A stretch of DNA of 36,144 nt from contig JAGWNA010000028.1 of assembly GCA_028871555.1 (NCBI GenBank), forward strand, positions 1 to 36,144, in the 5' to 3' direction. This stretch comes from Lysobacteraceae bacterium (GTDB lineage: Bacteria > Pseudomonadota > Gammaproteobacteria > Xanthomonadales > Rhodanobacteraceae). Within the stretch, counting starts at the first letter, position 1, and each line of letters begins with the position of its first letter. A program made the translations under genes and the position numbers. A model generated the notes under the pieces. The model ran no database searches and was not told where the DNA came from. It saw only the letters and a list, made by a program, of their open reading frames with translations. Shown here piece by piece: positions 28,695 through 36,144 of the stretch.

Positions 28695-29668
28695 TACTTG
28701 CCCTCCCGCTTGGCCAGTTGGCGCAACATCAGGCGTGCGACAAGCAGCACGACAAAGGTGACCACGAACAGCAGGAAGCCCAGTGCGATGAGTGCGGACC
28801 GATGGATGCCCACGGCCTCATTGAATTCGTTGGCGATGCTGGAGGAGATCGACGTGCCGGGCATCAGCAGCGACGAGGTGATGTTGTAGGAATTGCCCAG
28901 TACGAAGGTCACCGCCATGGTTTCACCGAGCGCGCGCCCCAGGCCCAGGAAGATGCCGCCGATGACCGCCGAACGCGTGTAGGGGAGCACGATGTCCCAC
29001 AACACCTCCCATGTCGTGGAGCCCAGCGCATAGGACGATTCCTTCAACCGCGTAGGCACGGTCTGGAACACTTCGCGCATCACCGAGGAAATGAATGGCA
29101 GGATCATCACGGCCAGCACGATTCCTGCCGTCAAAAGGCCCAGCCCCAGCGGCGGTCCCTGGAACAACTGGCCGATCAAAGGCAGCTGGCCCAGCGTGTT
29201 CGACAGTGCGGGTTCGACGTTGGCCATGAAAGGCACAAATACGAACAGGCCCCACATGCCGTAGATGATCGAGGGAATGCCGGCGAGCAGTTCGATGGCG
29301 GCACTCACCGGCCCGCGCAACCAGGTGGGGGCGATCTCGGTCAGGAAGATGGCAATGCCGAAACTCACGGGTACCGCAAGCACCAGGGCGATCACCGAGG
29401 TCACCAATGTGCCGAAGATCGGTGCCAGGGCGCCGTAGTCGTCGGTGACCGGATTCCACGCATCGCTGGCGAGAAAGTGCAGGCTGTGCCCGAACAGCAC
29501 TTCGTGCCCGCCCCACAAGGTCGACAATGCCGCACCGAGCAATGTCGCAAGCACCAGCAGCGCGCAGAACTTCAGTACCCACTGGAAAATGCGATCGTGG
29601 CGTGCGTCGATCAGCGAGCGTTTGTCTATGTCGCGGGCGAGCGGTTGTTCGGCACGGGTCACTTGCAT
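28694..29668 (-). CDS. pstC: Phosphate ABC transporter permease PstC
   Basis: Partner permease of PstA. The protein has 324 residues with a cytoplasmic N-terminus and about six helices. The EAA-type loop is LKESSYALGSTTWEVLWDIV, followed by GLGRALGETMAVTFVLGNSY. GIPSIIYGMWGLFVFVPF is a family segment. No strong ribosome-binding site precedes the ATG. It lies 107 nt after pstS, beyond a 13-bp hairpin that may lower its expression relative to the binding protein. Confidence 0.96.
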   Translation of the reverse strand: MQVTRAEQPLARDIDKRSLIDARHDRIFQWVLKFCALLVLATLLGAALSTLWGGHEVLFGHSLHFLASDAWNPVTDDYGALAPIFGTLVTSVIALVLAVPVSFGIAIFLTEIAPTWLRGPVSAAIELLAGIPSIIYGMWGLFVFVPFMANVEPALSNTLGQLPLIGQLFQGPPLGLGLLTAGIVLAVMILPFISSVMREVFQTVPTRLKESSYALGSTTWEVLWDIVLPYTRSAVIGGIFLGLGRALGETMAVTFVLGNSYNITSSLLMPGTSISSSIANEFNEAVGIHRSALIALGFLLFVVTFVVLLVARLMLRQLAKREGK

Positions 29669-29696
29669 GGGGCACGTTTCCGTCGGTGTTTTCGAT

Positions 29697-29734
29697 CAAA
29701 AGCAAGCTGCGCGCGGCCTCCGGCCGCGCGCAGC
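29697..29734 (-). terminator. Strong hairpin between pstS and pstC (partial terminator or mRNA stabiliser)
   Basis: On the minus strand the 13-bp perfect stem GCTGCGCGCGGCC, loop GGA, GGCCGCGCGCAGC (29734-29706) is followed by TTGCTTTT. It comes 42 nt after the pstS stop. Such a hairpin fits the usual need for more PstS than membrane subunits. Whether it terminates or only protects the upstream mRNA is not decided by sequence. Confidence 0.65.
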
Positions 29735-29775
29735 ATTTTCACACGATCGGTTGCGATGCGGGCAATCCGAATCAC

Positions 29776-30810
29776 TTACATTTTGTATTCGGTCTTCCAG
29801 TACGTCTCGATCTGCTGCACCAGGCTCGGCGGCAGCGGCACGTAGTCCAGCGAACGGGCCTGCTCCTGGCCATGCTCATAGGCCCACTTGAAGAAGTCGA
29901 AAGCCACCTTCGCGTTGGCGAGGTTCTTCGGCTGCTTGTACATGATCACCCACGAGGTGGCGGTGATCGGCCACGCGTTGGCGCCCGGCGCATTGGTCAT
30001 GACCAAATTGAAGTTCCGGGAGTGCTTCCAATCGGCCGTGTCGGCCGCAGCCTGGAAGTTGGCGATGGTCGGCTCGACCACGTTGCCGGCGGCGTTCTTC
30101 ATCACCGCATAGCCGATGTGGTTCTGCAGCGCATAGGCGTACTCGACGTAGCCGAGCGAATTCTTGATCTGCTTGATGTAGGCGGACACACCCTCGTTGC
30201 CCTTGCCGCCGATACCGACCGGCCACTGCACCGCGGTACCTTCGCCGACCTTGGTCTTCCACTGCGAGCTGACCTTGGACAGGTAGTCGCTGAAGTTGAA
30301 AGTGGTGCCCGAACCATCCGAACGGTGCACGACGGTGATCGTGGCGGCCGGCAGCTTGAGCGTCGGATTCAGCTTGACGATGGCCGGATCATTCCACTTG
30401 GTGATCTTGCCCAGGTAGATGTCGGCGAGCGTGGCACCGTCGAGAACCATCTTGCCCGGCGCGACGCCCTCGACGTTGAACGCCGGAACGATACCGCCGA
30501 TCACGTCGGGGAACTGGCCCAGACCGAACTTGCCGAGGGTGGCTTCATCCAGCGGCATGTCGGACGCGCCGAAATCCACGGTGCCGGCCTTGATCTGCGC
30601 AATGCCGCCGCCGGAACCGATCGACTGGTAGTTGATGTGATTGCCGGTCTTTTCGGCGTAGGCCGCCGACCATTTGGATACGACCGGGTAGACGAAGCTG
30701 GAACCGGCGCCGGTGATATCGGTGGCCTGCGCACCCACGGCAAACGTGGACGCCACGGCGATCGCGGCAACGGCAGCGAATCGAATCGGGAATTTGCAAG
30801 AGATCAACAC
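29776..30810 (-). CDS. pstS: Periplasmic phosphate-binding protein PstS
   Basis: High-affinity phosphate receptor that delivers phosphate to PstCAB. The protein has 344 residues. A signal peptide spans about residues 1-29 and ends ASTFAVGAQA, before TDITGAGSSFVYPVVSKWSA. Phosphate contacts are expected in GAGSSF, IGSGGGIAQIKAG, DFGASDMPL and VVHRSDGSGTTFNFSDYL. The start is GTG at 30810-30808 with AAGGAG 5 nt upstream. A Pho box lies 74 nt upstream. First gene of pstSCAB-phoU. Confidence 0.96.
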   Translation of the reverse strand: MLISCKFPIRFAAVAAIAVASTFAVGAQATDITGAGSSFVYPVVSKWSAAYAEKTGNHINYQSIGSGGGIAQIKAGTVDFGASDMPLDEATLGKFGLGQFPDVIGGIVPAFNVEGVAPGKMVLDGATLADIYLGKITKWNDPAIVKLNPTLKLPAATITVVHRSDGSGTTFNFSDYLSKVSSQWKTKVGEGTAVQWPVGIGGKGNEGVSAYIKQIKNSLGYVEYAYALQNHIGYAVMKNAAGNVVEPTIANFQAAADTADWKHSRNFNLVMTNAPGANAWPITATSWVIMYKQPKNLANAKVAFDFFKWAYEHGQEQARSLDYVPLPPSLVQQIETYWKTEYKM

Positions 30811-30884
30811 GGTTGCTCCTTGGGTGAATGTCGGATGGACCGGGCCATTACATGCGTTGCGTGTTGCAATGAGATGAGATGAAT

Positions 30885-30902
30885 GTTGCAGGAAGATGAC
30901 AG
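30885..30902 (-). promoter_or_regulatory. Pho box upstream of pstS
   Basis: On the minus strand CTGTCAT-CTTC-CTGCAAC, two 7-bp direct repeats with an 11-bp period. The first is a perfect match to the PhoB consensus CTGTCAT and the second matches at five of seven. TCTCAT about 10 bp downstream could be the -10. Phosphate-starvation control of the pst operon by PhoB is inferred. Confidence 0.7.
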
Positions 30903-30975
30903 TTGCCGGGGAATTGTCACCGGCGCTGCACGAGGCAGGCCGGCAGGGGGTCCGTGATGAACGTTGCAGCGGGCT

Positions 30976-31635
30976 TCATTCCACATGCAGACCGCAGTGC
31001 TCGCGCTCGAAAAGTTCGAGCTGGCGCCAGCGGTTGACCACGCTGCAGAACAGGTTGGCCGTACGCTCGGCGTCATACAGGGCCGAATGTGCTTCCCGGC
31101 TGTCAAACGGATGGCCGGCCGCCAGAACGGCCTTGCTCAATACGGTCTGACCGTAGGCGAGGCCGCCCAGGCTGACGGTGTCGAAGCAGCTGAAAGGGTG
31201 GAACGGGTTGTGCCTGTGACCGCAGCGGCGCACTGCCATGTTGAGGAAACCCAGATCGAAGGCGGCATTGTGTCCGACCAGGATTGCCCGCTGGCAGCCG
31301 GCTGCACGTACGGCCTTGCGCACGGCATGAAAGATATGGTCCAGCGCCAGCCGTTCGGTCAGTGCGCCGCGCAGCGGGTTGCCCGGATCGATGCCGGTGA
31401 CTTCCAGCGAGCGGGGATCCAGGTTGGCGCCGGGGAACGGCTCCACGTGCGTGGAAACCGGGGGCTGCAGATACAGGTAACCGGCAGCATCCATGCTCAA
31501 CGGGATCGCCGCGATTTCCAGCAAGGCATCGTGCTCGGCGTCGAATCCGCCGGTTTCGACATCGACCACCACCGGTAGAAAGCCGCGAAACCGCTCGGCC
31601 ATGCGGACCGCAAAGTTGTTGCTGAGCATTCCCAT
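30976..31635 (-). CDS. rnt: Ribonuclease T
   Basis: DEDDh 3'-5' exonuclease that trims tRNA ends and matures 5S and 23S rRNA; a homodimer. The protein has 219 residues. The metal motif DVETGGF holds Asp25 and Glu27. [13 protein letters not shown] is the ExoII part, and [11 protein letters not shown] is the ExoIII part with the catalytic His and Asp. [17 protein letters not shown] is typical of RNase T rather than DnaQ. A second ATG at 31629 is possible and neither has a good ribosome-binding site. It sits between pstS and the porin, which is not functionally obvious. Confidence 0.95.
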   Translation of the reverse strand: MGMLSNNFAVRMAERFRGFLPVVVDVETGGFDAEHDALLEIAAIPLSMDAAGYLYLQPPVSTHVEPFPGANLDPRSLEVTGIDPGNPLRGALTERLALDHIFHAVRKAVRAAGCQRAILVGHNAAFDLGFLNMAVRRCGHRHNPFHPFSCFDTVSLGGLAYGQTVLSKAVLAAGHPFDSREAHSALYDAERTANLFCSVVNRWRQLELFEREHCGLHVE

Positions 31636-31713
31636 CGGCGCAGCATATCAGCCGCTCCGTATCGCCGTGAGGTGCTCGATCGAAATCAGGTCACGGCATG
31701 CCTTGGCGGCGCG

Positions 31714-31731
31714 CTGTCTTCATTCTGTCAT
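31714..31731 (+). promoter_or_regulatory. Pho box upstream of the OprO/OprP-type porin
   Basis: CTGTCTT-CATT-CTGTCAT: two 7-bp repeats with an 11-bp period, matching the PhoB consensus at 13 of 14 positions. It lies 113 nt before the porin start. This is the best evidence in the window that the porin belongs to the phosphate regulon. No good -10 follows at the usual distance (TTCAAC is the nearest). Confidence 0.8.
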
Positions 31732-31844
31732 CAAAGATGCATTCAACCGTAAAGATCCCTCGTCAGACTTGTTAACTAATCGCTAGCCGGCCGTTCAAGT
31801 GAGGGGCGGTTGAAATGTTTCCTACCACCATTGCGGAGAATGAC

Positions 31845-33128
31845 ATGCGTTCCAAACTGATTGCGGTGGCGATTGCTGCCAGCCTCGGTGTAACCAGCTT
31901 CACAGTCGCTGCGGCACCGGTGCAGCACAAGAATCACAAGAAGGCTCAGGCGACGGCGCAGTCTGCGGAAGTCAACGCGGAAGTCGAGCTGTTGAAAGCG
32001 CAGCTTGCCCAGTTGCAGGCCAAAGTGGAATCGCTCGAGCAGCGCACCGATGCGCAGTCCGACATCAATGTCAGCACGAGCCAGGCCGTGCAGAAGGTCA
32101 CCCAGGCGACGGAGACCAGGGACAAGACACTCGCGACGCTGGAGAAGGTAGTCAACAACACCTCGCTGTCCGGCAAGATGTACATCGACTTCAGCAATAT
32201 CGACCAGAAGAACAGCGACACCGGCAAGACCAATGCAACGGGCACGGGTTTCGACGTGAAGCGTTTCTACCTCGGCGTCGACCACAAGTTCAACGACATC
32301 TGGTCGGCCAACCTGACCACCGATTTCAGCTACGTGAGCAATGACGGCGCCACCAACCTGTTCGTCAAGAAGGCTTATGTACAGGGCAAATTCAGCCAGG
32401 CCCTGGTGCTGCGCCTCGGTTCGGCCGACATGCCGTGGATCCCCTTCGCCGAAAACTACTATGGGTTCCGTTACGTCGAGAACACCCTGATCGATCGCCT
32501 GCACTATGGCAACTCGGCAGACTGGGGTGCGCATCTGGGCGGCGACATCGGCGCCGACAAGTCGCTCAACTATGCGGTTTCCGTGGTCAACGGCAACGGC
32601 TACAAGAACCCGAGCCGCAGCAAGGGCGTGGACATCGAAGGCCGCGTCGGCTACAAGCCGATGGACAACATGATCGTTGCGGTGGGTTTCTACGACGGCA
32701 ACCGCGGCCAGGAGACCCAGACGGTGAGTTCGCTCCACACGGCGCAGCGTGAAGACCTCATGGTGGCCTACGCCAGCAGCGCATTCCGTCTCGGCGCCGA
32801 GTACTTTTACGCGAAGGACTGGAACAACGTGCTCACCCCGGCAAGGGACAGCTCCGACGGTTATTCCCTGTGGGGCAGTGTCAAGGTGGCCGACGGCATA
32901 AACCTGTTTGCCCGCTACGACCATGCCAAGCTGAGTCGCGATCTTGATCCGCGCGCCAAGGACAACTATTACAACGCTGGCGTCTCGTATGACGTCACGA
33001 AGGGTTTCCAGCTGGCGCTGGTATACAAGCATGAGAAGAGCGACAAGTCGGTCGCCGCGCCGATTCCGCTCCATGTGCAGAACGTGAAGACCGACGAAGT
33101 CGGCATTTTCGGTCAAGTCGCGTTCTAA
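31845..33128 (+). CDS. oprO: Phosphate-selective outer-membrane porin, OprO/OprP family
   Basis: Trimeric outer-membrane channel, probably for phosphate or polyphosphate. The protein has 427 residues. The signal peptide MRSKLIAVAIAASLGVTSFT ends near AAAAP. A periplasmic coiled coil lies around residues 40-85 (VELLKAQLAQLQAKVESLEQ), then a 16-strand barrel with alternating strands such as GKMYIDFSN and FDVKRFYLGVDHKFN. It ends GIFGQVAF, with the terminal Phe of outer-membrane proteins. The ATG at 31845 has GGAGA 5 nt upstream; an earlier in-frame ATG at 31815 would spoil the signal peptide. The Pho box and the nearby pst operon support the substrate. OprO versus OprP cannot be separated by eye. 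Confidence 0.9.
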   Translation: MRSKLIAVAIAASLGVTSFTVAAAPVQHKNHKKAQATAQSAEVNAEVELLKAQLAQLQAKVESLEQRTDAQSDINVSTSQAVQKVTQATETRDKTLATLEKVVNNTSLSGKMYIDFSNIDQKNSDTGKTNATGTGFDVKRFYLGVDHKFNDIWSANLTTDFSYVSNDGATNLFVKKAYVQGKFSQALVLRLGSADMPWIPFAENYYGFRYVENTLIDRLHYGNSADWGAHLGGDIGADKSLNYAVSVVNGNGYKNPSRSKGVDIEGRVGYKPMDNMIVAVGFYDGNRGQETQTVSSLHTAQREDLMVAYASSAFRLGAEYFYAKDWNNVLTPARDSSDGYSLWGSVKVADGINLFARYDHAKLSRDLDPRAKDNYYNAGVSYDVTKGFQLALVYKHEKSDKSVAAPIPLHVQNVKTDEVGIFGQVAF

Positions 33129-33144
33129 GAGCGCTCCCGGAACT

Positions 33145-33178
33145 GTCACATGGCCGTGGCATGCTGCGGCCATGTGAC
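33145..33178. repeat. 12-bp inverted repeat after the porin gene
   Basis: GTCACATGGCCG (33145-33156), loop of 10, CGGCCATGTGAC (33167-33178), 17 nt after the porin stop. The stem is perfect but no T run follows, so it may protect the mRNA 3' end. Confidence 0.55.
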
Positions 33179-33223
33179 GACAGTCATCGCGTCTATCGCA
33201 ACGGAGTTCTACCCAGGGACGGA

Positions 33224-33254
33224 AAACGGCGGGCATCGGCCCGCCGTTTGCTTT
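33224..33254 (+). terminator. Intrinsic terminator between the porin gene and hflD (probably bidirectional)
   Basis: Stem AAACGGCGGGC (33224-33234), loop ATCG, GCCCGCCGTTT (33239-33249), then GCTTT. The minus strand reads GCCGTTTTCC at the end of the stem, so it can also stop transcripts from the convergent hflD. Confidence 0.75.
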
Positions 33255-33284
33255 AGGGCACCTCGAACAACACCGATGTGTGTC

Positions 33285-33352
33285 GTGGGAGCGCGCTTGC
33301 GCGCGATGCTCTTGCTCCGCCGCCGGCAAAAGAACCTCGTGCGCAAGCGCGC
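33285..33352. repeat. Inverted pair of palindromic repeats (family B) downstream of hflD
   Basis: GTGGGAGCGCGCTTGCGCGC begins at 33285. Its GCGCGCTTGCGC (33291-33302) recurs inverted as GCGCAAGCGCGC (33341-33352). The unit GGAGCGCGCTTGCGCGCGAT is close to the one between map and glnD (GGAGCCCGCTGGCGAGCGAT). This type of REP-like repeat is frequent between genes in Xanthomonadales and pseudomonads (from memory). Confidence 0.75.
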
Positions 33353-33372
33353 CCCTGCGGGCGGCCCCGGTG

Positions 33373-33996
33373 TCAGCGGTTGTCCAGCGTTGCGCCGGTC
33401 AGCAGTCCGCGTGCCAGCATGCTGCACTGGCGTCGATACAGCAGCAATTGCCACTGTCGTCCACCGACCTGTCGCCACAGTACCGCCGAGCGGACTGCCG
33501 CAAGCAGGTTGGCGCGCACCTTTTCGACCACACTGGGCTGCTGCAATTGGAGCGGGTTGCCGCTGACCATCACACGGGGTGTCAGCGTGGACAGGGTGGA
33601 CGCATAGATCCCGGCCAGCCGGGCGGCGACCTGCGTCGAGCCCAGGCCGAAGTGTTCGACCTGCCGTTGTGCGGCGACGATACCTTGCTGGAGGTTGTCC
33701 AGCAGTTCCGGCCTGGCCGACAGGCTGCGTTCCAGCCGCATCACGGTCACCACCATCTTGGTCAGTGACATGTCGCGGTCGCTCTCGTCCAGTTGCGCGA
33801 TCAGGCTGCGCAGGCCGACCCGCAGGCCGGAGACATTGCCGTACACCGCGATGACCGAGGGCGCGTCGATGCGAAATACGCTGGCAACGCTGGTCTCCAT
33901 CGCGTTTCCGTCGCAACGCCCTTCATTGGCCAGTTGTTGCGCCAGTGTGCAGGCCTGGAACAGGCCGGCAAGGGCAAGCACGCGCTCTTCATTCAT
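33373..33996 (-). CDS. hflD: HflD-family protein (high-frequency lysogenisation regulator homologue)
   Basis: All-helical peripheral membrane protein. In E. coli it affects lambda lysogeny through CII; its own cellular role is not well known. The protein has 207 residues. The N-terminus MNEERVLALAGLFQACTLAQ and QQLANEGRCDGNAMETSVAS match the family pattern, as do the later VSGLRVGLRSLIAQL and LARGLLTGATL. The ATG at 33996 fits the family start. A GTG at 34014 would overlap mnmA, and neither has a good ribosome-binding site. It follows mnmA by 10 nt, the same order as E. coli mnmA-hflD-purB, but purB is not here. Confidence 0.88.
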   Translation of the reverse strand: MNEERVLALAGLFQACTLAQQLANEGRCDGNAMETSVASVFRIDAPSVIAVYGNVSGLRVGLRSLIAQLDESDRDMSLTKMVVTVMRLERSLSARPELLDNLQQGIVAAQRQVEHFGLGSTQVAARLAGIYASTLSTLTPRVMVSGNPLQLQQPSVVEKVRANLLAAVRSAVLWRQVGGRQWQLLLYRRQCSMLARGLLTGATLDNR

Positions 33997-34006
33997 GCCA
34001 AAGGCT

Positions 34007-35164
34007 TCAAACACGGGATTGCCGGTCTCCGGTAGTGGATATCGATGAAGGGGAGGGGAGCGATATCGGCAGCAAGCCCCCGAAAGGTGCGTCGGTCGCG
34101 GCGATCACCGCGCCGCCAAGGCAGACTTCGCCAGCATAGAAGACCACGGACTGTCCCGGGGTGACCGCGCGCTGCGGTTCGTCGAAGCGTACCTCAAGAC
34201 GGTCGCCGAGGATGCTCACCACGCACTCCTGGTCAAGCTGGCGGTAGCGGGTCCTGGCGGTGCAGCGGAAATCCGGAGCCGGTGCGGCGCCGGCAACCCA
34301 GGTTGGCGTTTCCGCCTGCAGCCGCCGCGAATACAGCCAGTGGTTTTCGCCACCCTGGGCCACCAGCAGCACATTGCCGGCCACATCCTTGCCGACCACG
34401 TACCAGGCCTCGCCGCTGGCACCGTGGCGCCCGCCGATACCCAGTCCGTTGCGCTGGCCCAGGGTGTAATACATCACGCCCTGATGCTCGCCGACCCGTT
34501 CGCCGCCGGGGGTGCGCATCTCGCCCGGGCGGGCGGGGATGTACTGGGCCAGAAAGCCCCGGAAATCGCGCTCGCCGATGAAACAGATGCCGGTGGAGTC
34601 CTTCTTCGCGTGGGTGGGCAACATCGCTCGGCGAGCCATCTCGCGTACGCGGCTCTTCTCGATGTCGCCGACCGGAAACAGCGTGGCAGCGAGTTGCTGC
34701 TGGCCCAGCGCGTGCAGGAAATAGGTCTGATCCTTGCCCGGATCCACGGCTCGCAGCAGGCGATAGCGGCCATCGTCGCCGCGATCGATGCGCGCGTAAT
34801 GGCCGGTGGCGATTTTCTCGGCACCCAGCGCCCGCGCCTCGTCGAGGAATGTCTTGAACTTGATCTCGCGGTTGCACAGCACGTCCGGATTCGGTGTGCG
34901 GCCGGCACGGTATTCGGCCAGGAAGTGCTCGAATACGCCGTTCCAGTATTCGGCGGTGAAGTTGCGTGCATGGAACGGTATGCCGAGTCGCCCGCACACC
35001 GCCACGGCATCCTTGCGATCGGTGTCGGTGGTGCATGGGCCGCCGCGCTCGTCCTCCTCCCAGTTCTGCATGAACAGTCCTTCGACCCGATGGCCGGCCT
35101 GCTGCAGCAGCAGCGCGGCCACCGAGGAATCGACGCCGCCGGAGATGCCCAGCATCACCTTCAT
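34007..35164 (-). CDS. mnmA: tRNA-specific 2-thiouridylase MnmA
   Basis: Thiolates U34 of tRNA-Glu, -Gln and -Lys, receiving sulfur from TusE or IscS. The protein has 385 residues. The N-type PP-loop is [11 protein letters not shown] (residues 6-16). Catalytic cysteines are Cys97 ([12 protein letters not shown]) and Cys194 ([13 protein letters not shown]), five lower than the E. coli numbering. [12 protein letters not shown] is also conserved. The ATG at 35164-35162 overlaps the Nudix stop as ATGA. The last about 25 residues are a low-complexity Ser/Pro tail. Confidence 0.97.
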   Translation of the reverse strand: MKVMLGISGGVDSSVAALLLQQAGHRVEGLFMQNWEEDERGGPCTTDTDRKDAVAVCGRLGIPFHARNFTAEYWNGVFEHFLAEYRAGRTPNPDVLCNREIKFKTFLDEARALGAEKIATGHYARIDRGDDGRYRLLRAVDPGKDQTYFLHALGQQQLAATLFPVGDIEKSRVREMARRAMLPTHAKKDSTGICFIGERDFRGFLAQYIPARPGEMRTPGGERVGEHQGVMYYTLGQRNGLGIGGRHGASGEAWYVVGKDVAGNVLLVAQGGENHWLYSRRLQAETPTWVAGAAPAPDFRCTARTRYRQLDQECVVSILGDRLEVRFDEPQRAVTPGQSVVFYAGEVCLGGAVIAATDAPFGGLLPISLPSPSSISTTGDRQSRV

Positions 35165-35676
35165 GTCGACACGCTTCCGGGCAGGTAGTGCAGGGTATCC
35201 AGCGGCAGCCGCTGGCCGGCCAGCCAGGCATCGATGCTGAGCAGCACCAGCGGACTGCGCAGGCGCTCGCCGAGTGCGGCGATCTCGCCGCGGTTGAGCC
35301 ACAGCGCCCGCCGGATGCCGGTATCCAGCGGGCGTGTCGCATCATGGCTCACGGCGCGCGCGGCAAAGCTGAAGCGGACGACTGCATCGCCGTGTTCGGT
35401 ACTGCGCCACTGGTGCACCCCGATCAGGTGCTGCAGTTCAACCGTCCAGCCGGTTTCTTCCAGGGTTTCGCGCACGGCCGCCGCGACCAGGCTTTCGCCG
35501 TCGTCCAGATGCCCGGCAGGCTGATTCCAGGCAATTCGATCGCCCACTTCTTCCTCGACCATCAGGTAACGGTCGCCATCGGCCACCACACAGGCCACGG
35601 TGACGTGCGGGCGCCAGATTTCGTTTGTCGCGGATGGCTCGGCCATGGCTGGTGACGGCACTGGAAAAGCCGCCAT
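35161..35676 (-). CDS. Nudix hydrolase, NudJ-like
   Basis: Pyrophosphohydrolase, possibly acting on thiamine pyrophosphate or nucleoside diphosphates and triphosphates as NudJ does. The protein has 171 residues. The Nudix box [20 protein letters not shown] runs from Gly55 to Trp77, with all key Glu and Arg residues. It is preceded by NQPAGHLD, typical of NudJ. The ATG at 35676 has GAGG about 10 nt upstream; a second ATG at 35646 has none and would give 161 residues. It is coupled to mnmA by an ATGA overlap and is divergent from clpS. Nudix-mnmA-hflD is an operon seen widely; E. coli has nudJ-mnmA-hflD. Confidence 0.9.
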   Translation of the reverse strand: MAAFPVPSPAMAEPSATNEIWRPHVTVACVVADGDRYLMVEEEVGDRIAWNQPAGHLDDGESLVAAAVRETLEETGWTVELQHLIGVHQWRSTEHGDAVVRFSFAARAVSHDATRPLDTGIRRALWLNRGEIAALGERLRSPLVLLSIDAWLAGQRLPLDTLHYLPGSVST

Positions 35677-35729
35677 TGTGCCATCACCTCTGCCGGTAGT
35701 CGCCGCATGGAGCTGCACGTGCCGCGGCG

Positions 35730-35735
35730 TATACT
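35730..35735 (+). promoter_or_regulatory. Candidate clpS -10 element
   Basis: TATACT (5/6 consensus) lies 32 nt upstream of the clpS start. The -35 position is weak. The divergent Nudix gene starts only 90 nt away. Confidence 0.35.
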
Positions 35736-35766
35736 TCCAGTCGAGAGATCCGATACCCGGCAAGCC

Positions 35767-36093
35767 ATGGCTCACGAACCCGAAAACGAACAAGGCAGCG
35801 GCCGCGGACTGGCGCTGGAAACCGCGAAACCGGAGGTGGCGCGCCCCCCTCTGTTCCAGGTGCTGCTGCTGAACGATGACTTTACTCCGATGGATTTCGT
35901 GGTAGAGGTACTGCGAGGCTTTTTCAACCTGGACCAGGAGCAGGCGGTACAAGTGATGTTGCACGTGCATACCCGCGGCAAGGGCGTCTGCGGGGTGTTT
36001 ACCCGCGAGGTGGCCGAGACCAAGGTGACCCATGTGAACGAATATTCGCGTTCCCATCAGCACCCGTTGCTGTGCACTATGGAAAAGCTTTGA
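35767..36093 (+). CDS. clpS: ATP-dependent Clp protease adaptor ClpS
   Basis: N-recognin that hands N-degron proteins to ClpAP. The protein has 108 residues with a flexible N-terminal arm of about 28 residues. The substrate pocket is visible as [17 protein letters not shown] (Asn36, Asp37, Asp38) and [19 protein letters not shown] with His67. The ATG at 35767 gives the normal length; an upstream in-frame ATG at 35707 would add 20 atypical residues. clpA is expected next, beyond the window; 51 nt of non-coding sequence remain. Confidence 0.96.
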   Translation: MAHEPENEQGSGRGLALETAKPEVARPPLFQVLLLNDDFTPMDFVVEVLRGFFNLDQEQAVQVMLHVHTRGKGVCGVFTREVAETKVTHVNEYSRSHQHPLLCTMEKL

Positions 36094-36144
36094 GCGCCCC
36101 CATTTCCTGCTCATCGCGGCGTTGAAGGCCGCCCAATTCTGCAA

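Overview
The window is a compact, GC-rich housekeeping stretch of a gammaproteobacterial chromosome. Gene order and protein motifs point to the Xanthomonadales, most likely the Rhodanobacteraceae (Rhodanobacter/Dyella/Luteibacter-like). The reasons are: the Bam/Rip/isoprenoid/lipid A block lpxA-fabZ-lpxD-bamA-rseP-dxr-cdsA-uppS-frr-pyrH-tsf-rpsB without skp, the thrS-infC-rpmI-rplT-pheS-pheT-ihfA operon ending in a MerR-type gene and tRNA-Pro, and several short palindromic intergenic repeats of the kind common in that group. Species assignment is inference from memory of gene order; no search was run.

Layout. 1-12403 (minus strand): cell-envelope and translation genes, namely lipid A synthesis (lpxA partial, fabZ, lpxD), outer-membrane assembly (bamA), site-2 protease rseP, MEP-pathway dxr, CDP-diglyceride synthase cdsA, undecaprenyl-PP synthase uppS, frr, pyrH, then rpsB-tsf with its own promoter, long leader and terminator. 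12713-16749 (plus): map, the PII uridylyltransferase glnD, and a HemJ-like membrane protein. 16775-17782 (minus): a UDP-glucuronate 4-epimerase-type sugar nucleotide enzyme. 17851-25940 (plus): a translation operon led by thrS, preceded by a promoter, short leader ORFs and an intrinsic terminator that together look like a transcription attenuator. infC starts at a rare AUC codon, and the operon runs through rpmI, rplT, pheS, pheT, ihfA, a MerR-like regulator and tRNA-Pro(GGG). 26176-33128: phosphate-acquisition block, with pstS-pstC-pstA-pstB-phoU on the minus strand and, beyond RNase T (rnt), an OprO/OprP-type phosphate porin on the plus strand. Both pstS and the porin carry a recognisable Pho box. 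33373-35676 (minus): Nudix hydrolase-mnmA-hflD operon. 35767-36093 (plus): clpS, whose usual partner clpA would lie beyond the right edge.

There is no phage, transposon, CRISPR array, toxin-antitoxin or defence system. The unusual content is in small elements. (1) A three-unit, 51-bp tandem array of a palindromic repeat lies in frame inside the essential gene pheT and adds 51 residues. A diverged two-unit copy of the same family lies between tsf and pyrH. This resembles the in-frame palindromic elements known from Rickettsia. (2) The thrS leader has overlapping small ORFs (one Leu-rich with a ribosome-binding site, one with Thr-Thr) ahead of a strong terminator. (3) Two other inverted repeat families sit between map and glnD, between rplT and pheS, and upstream of hflD.
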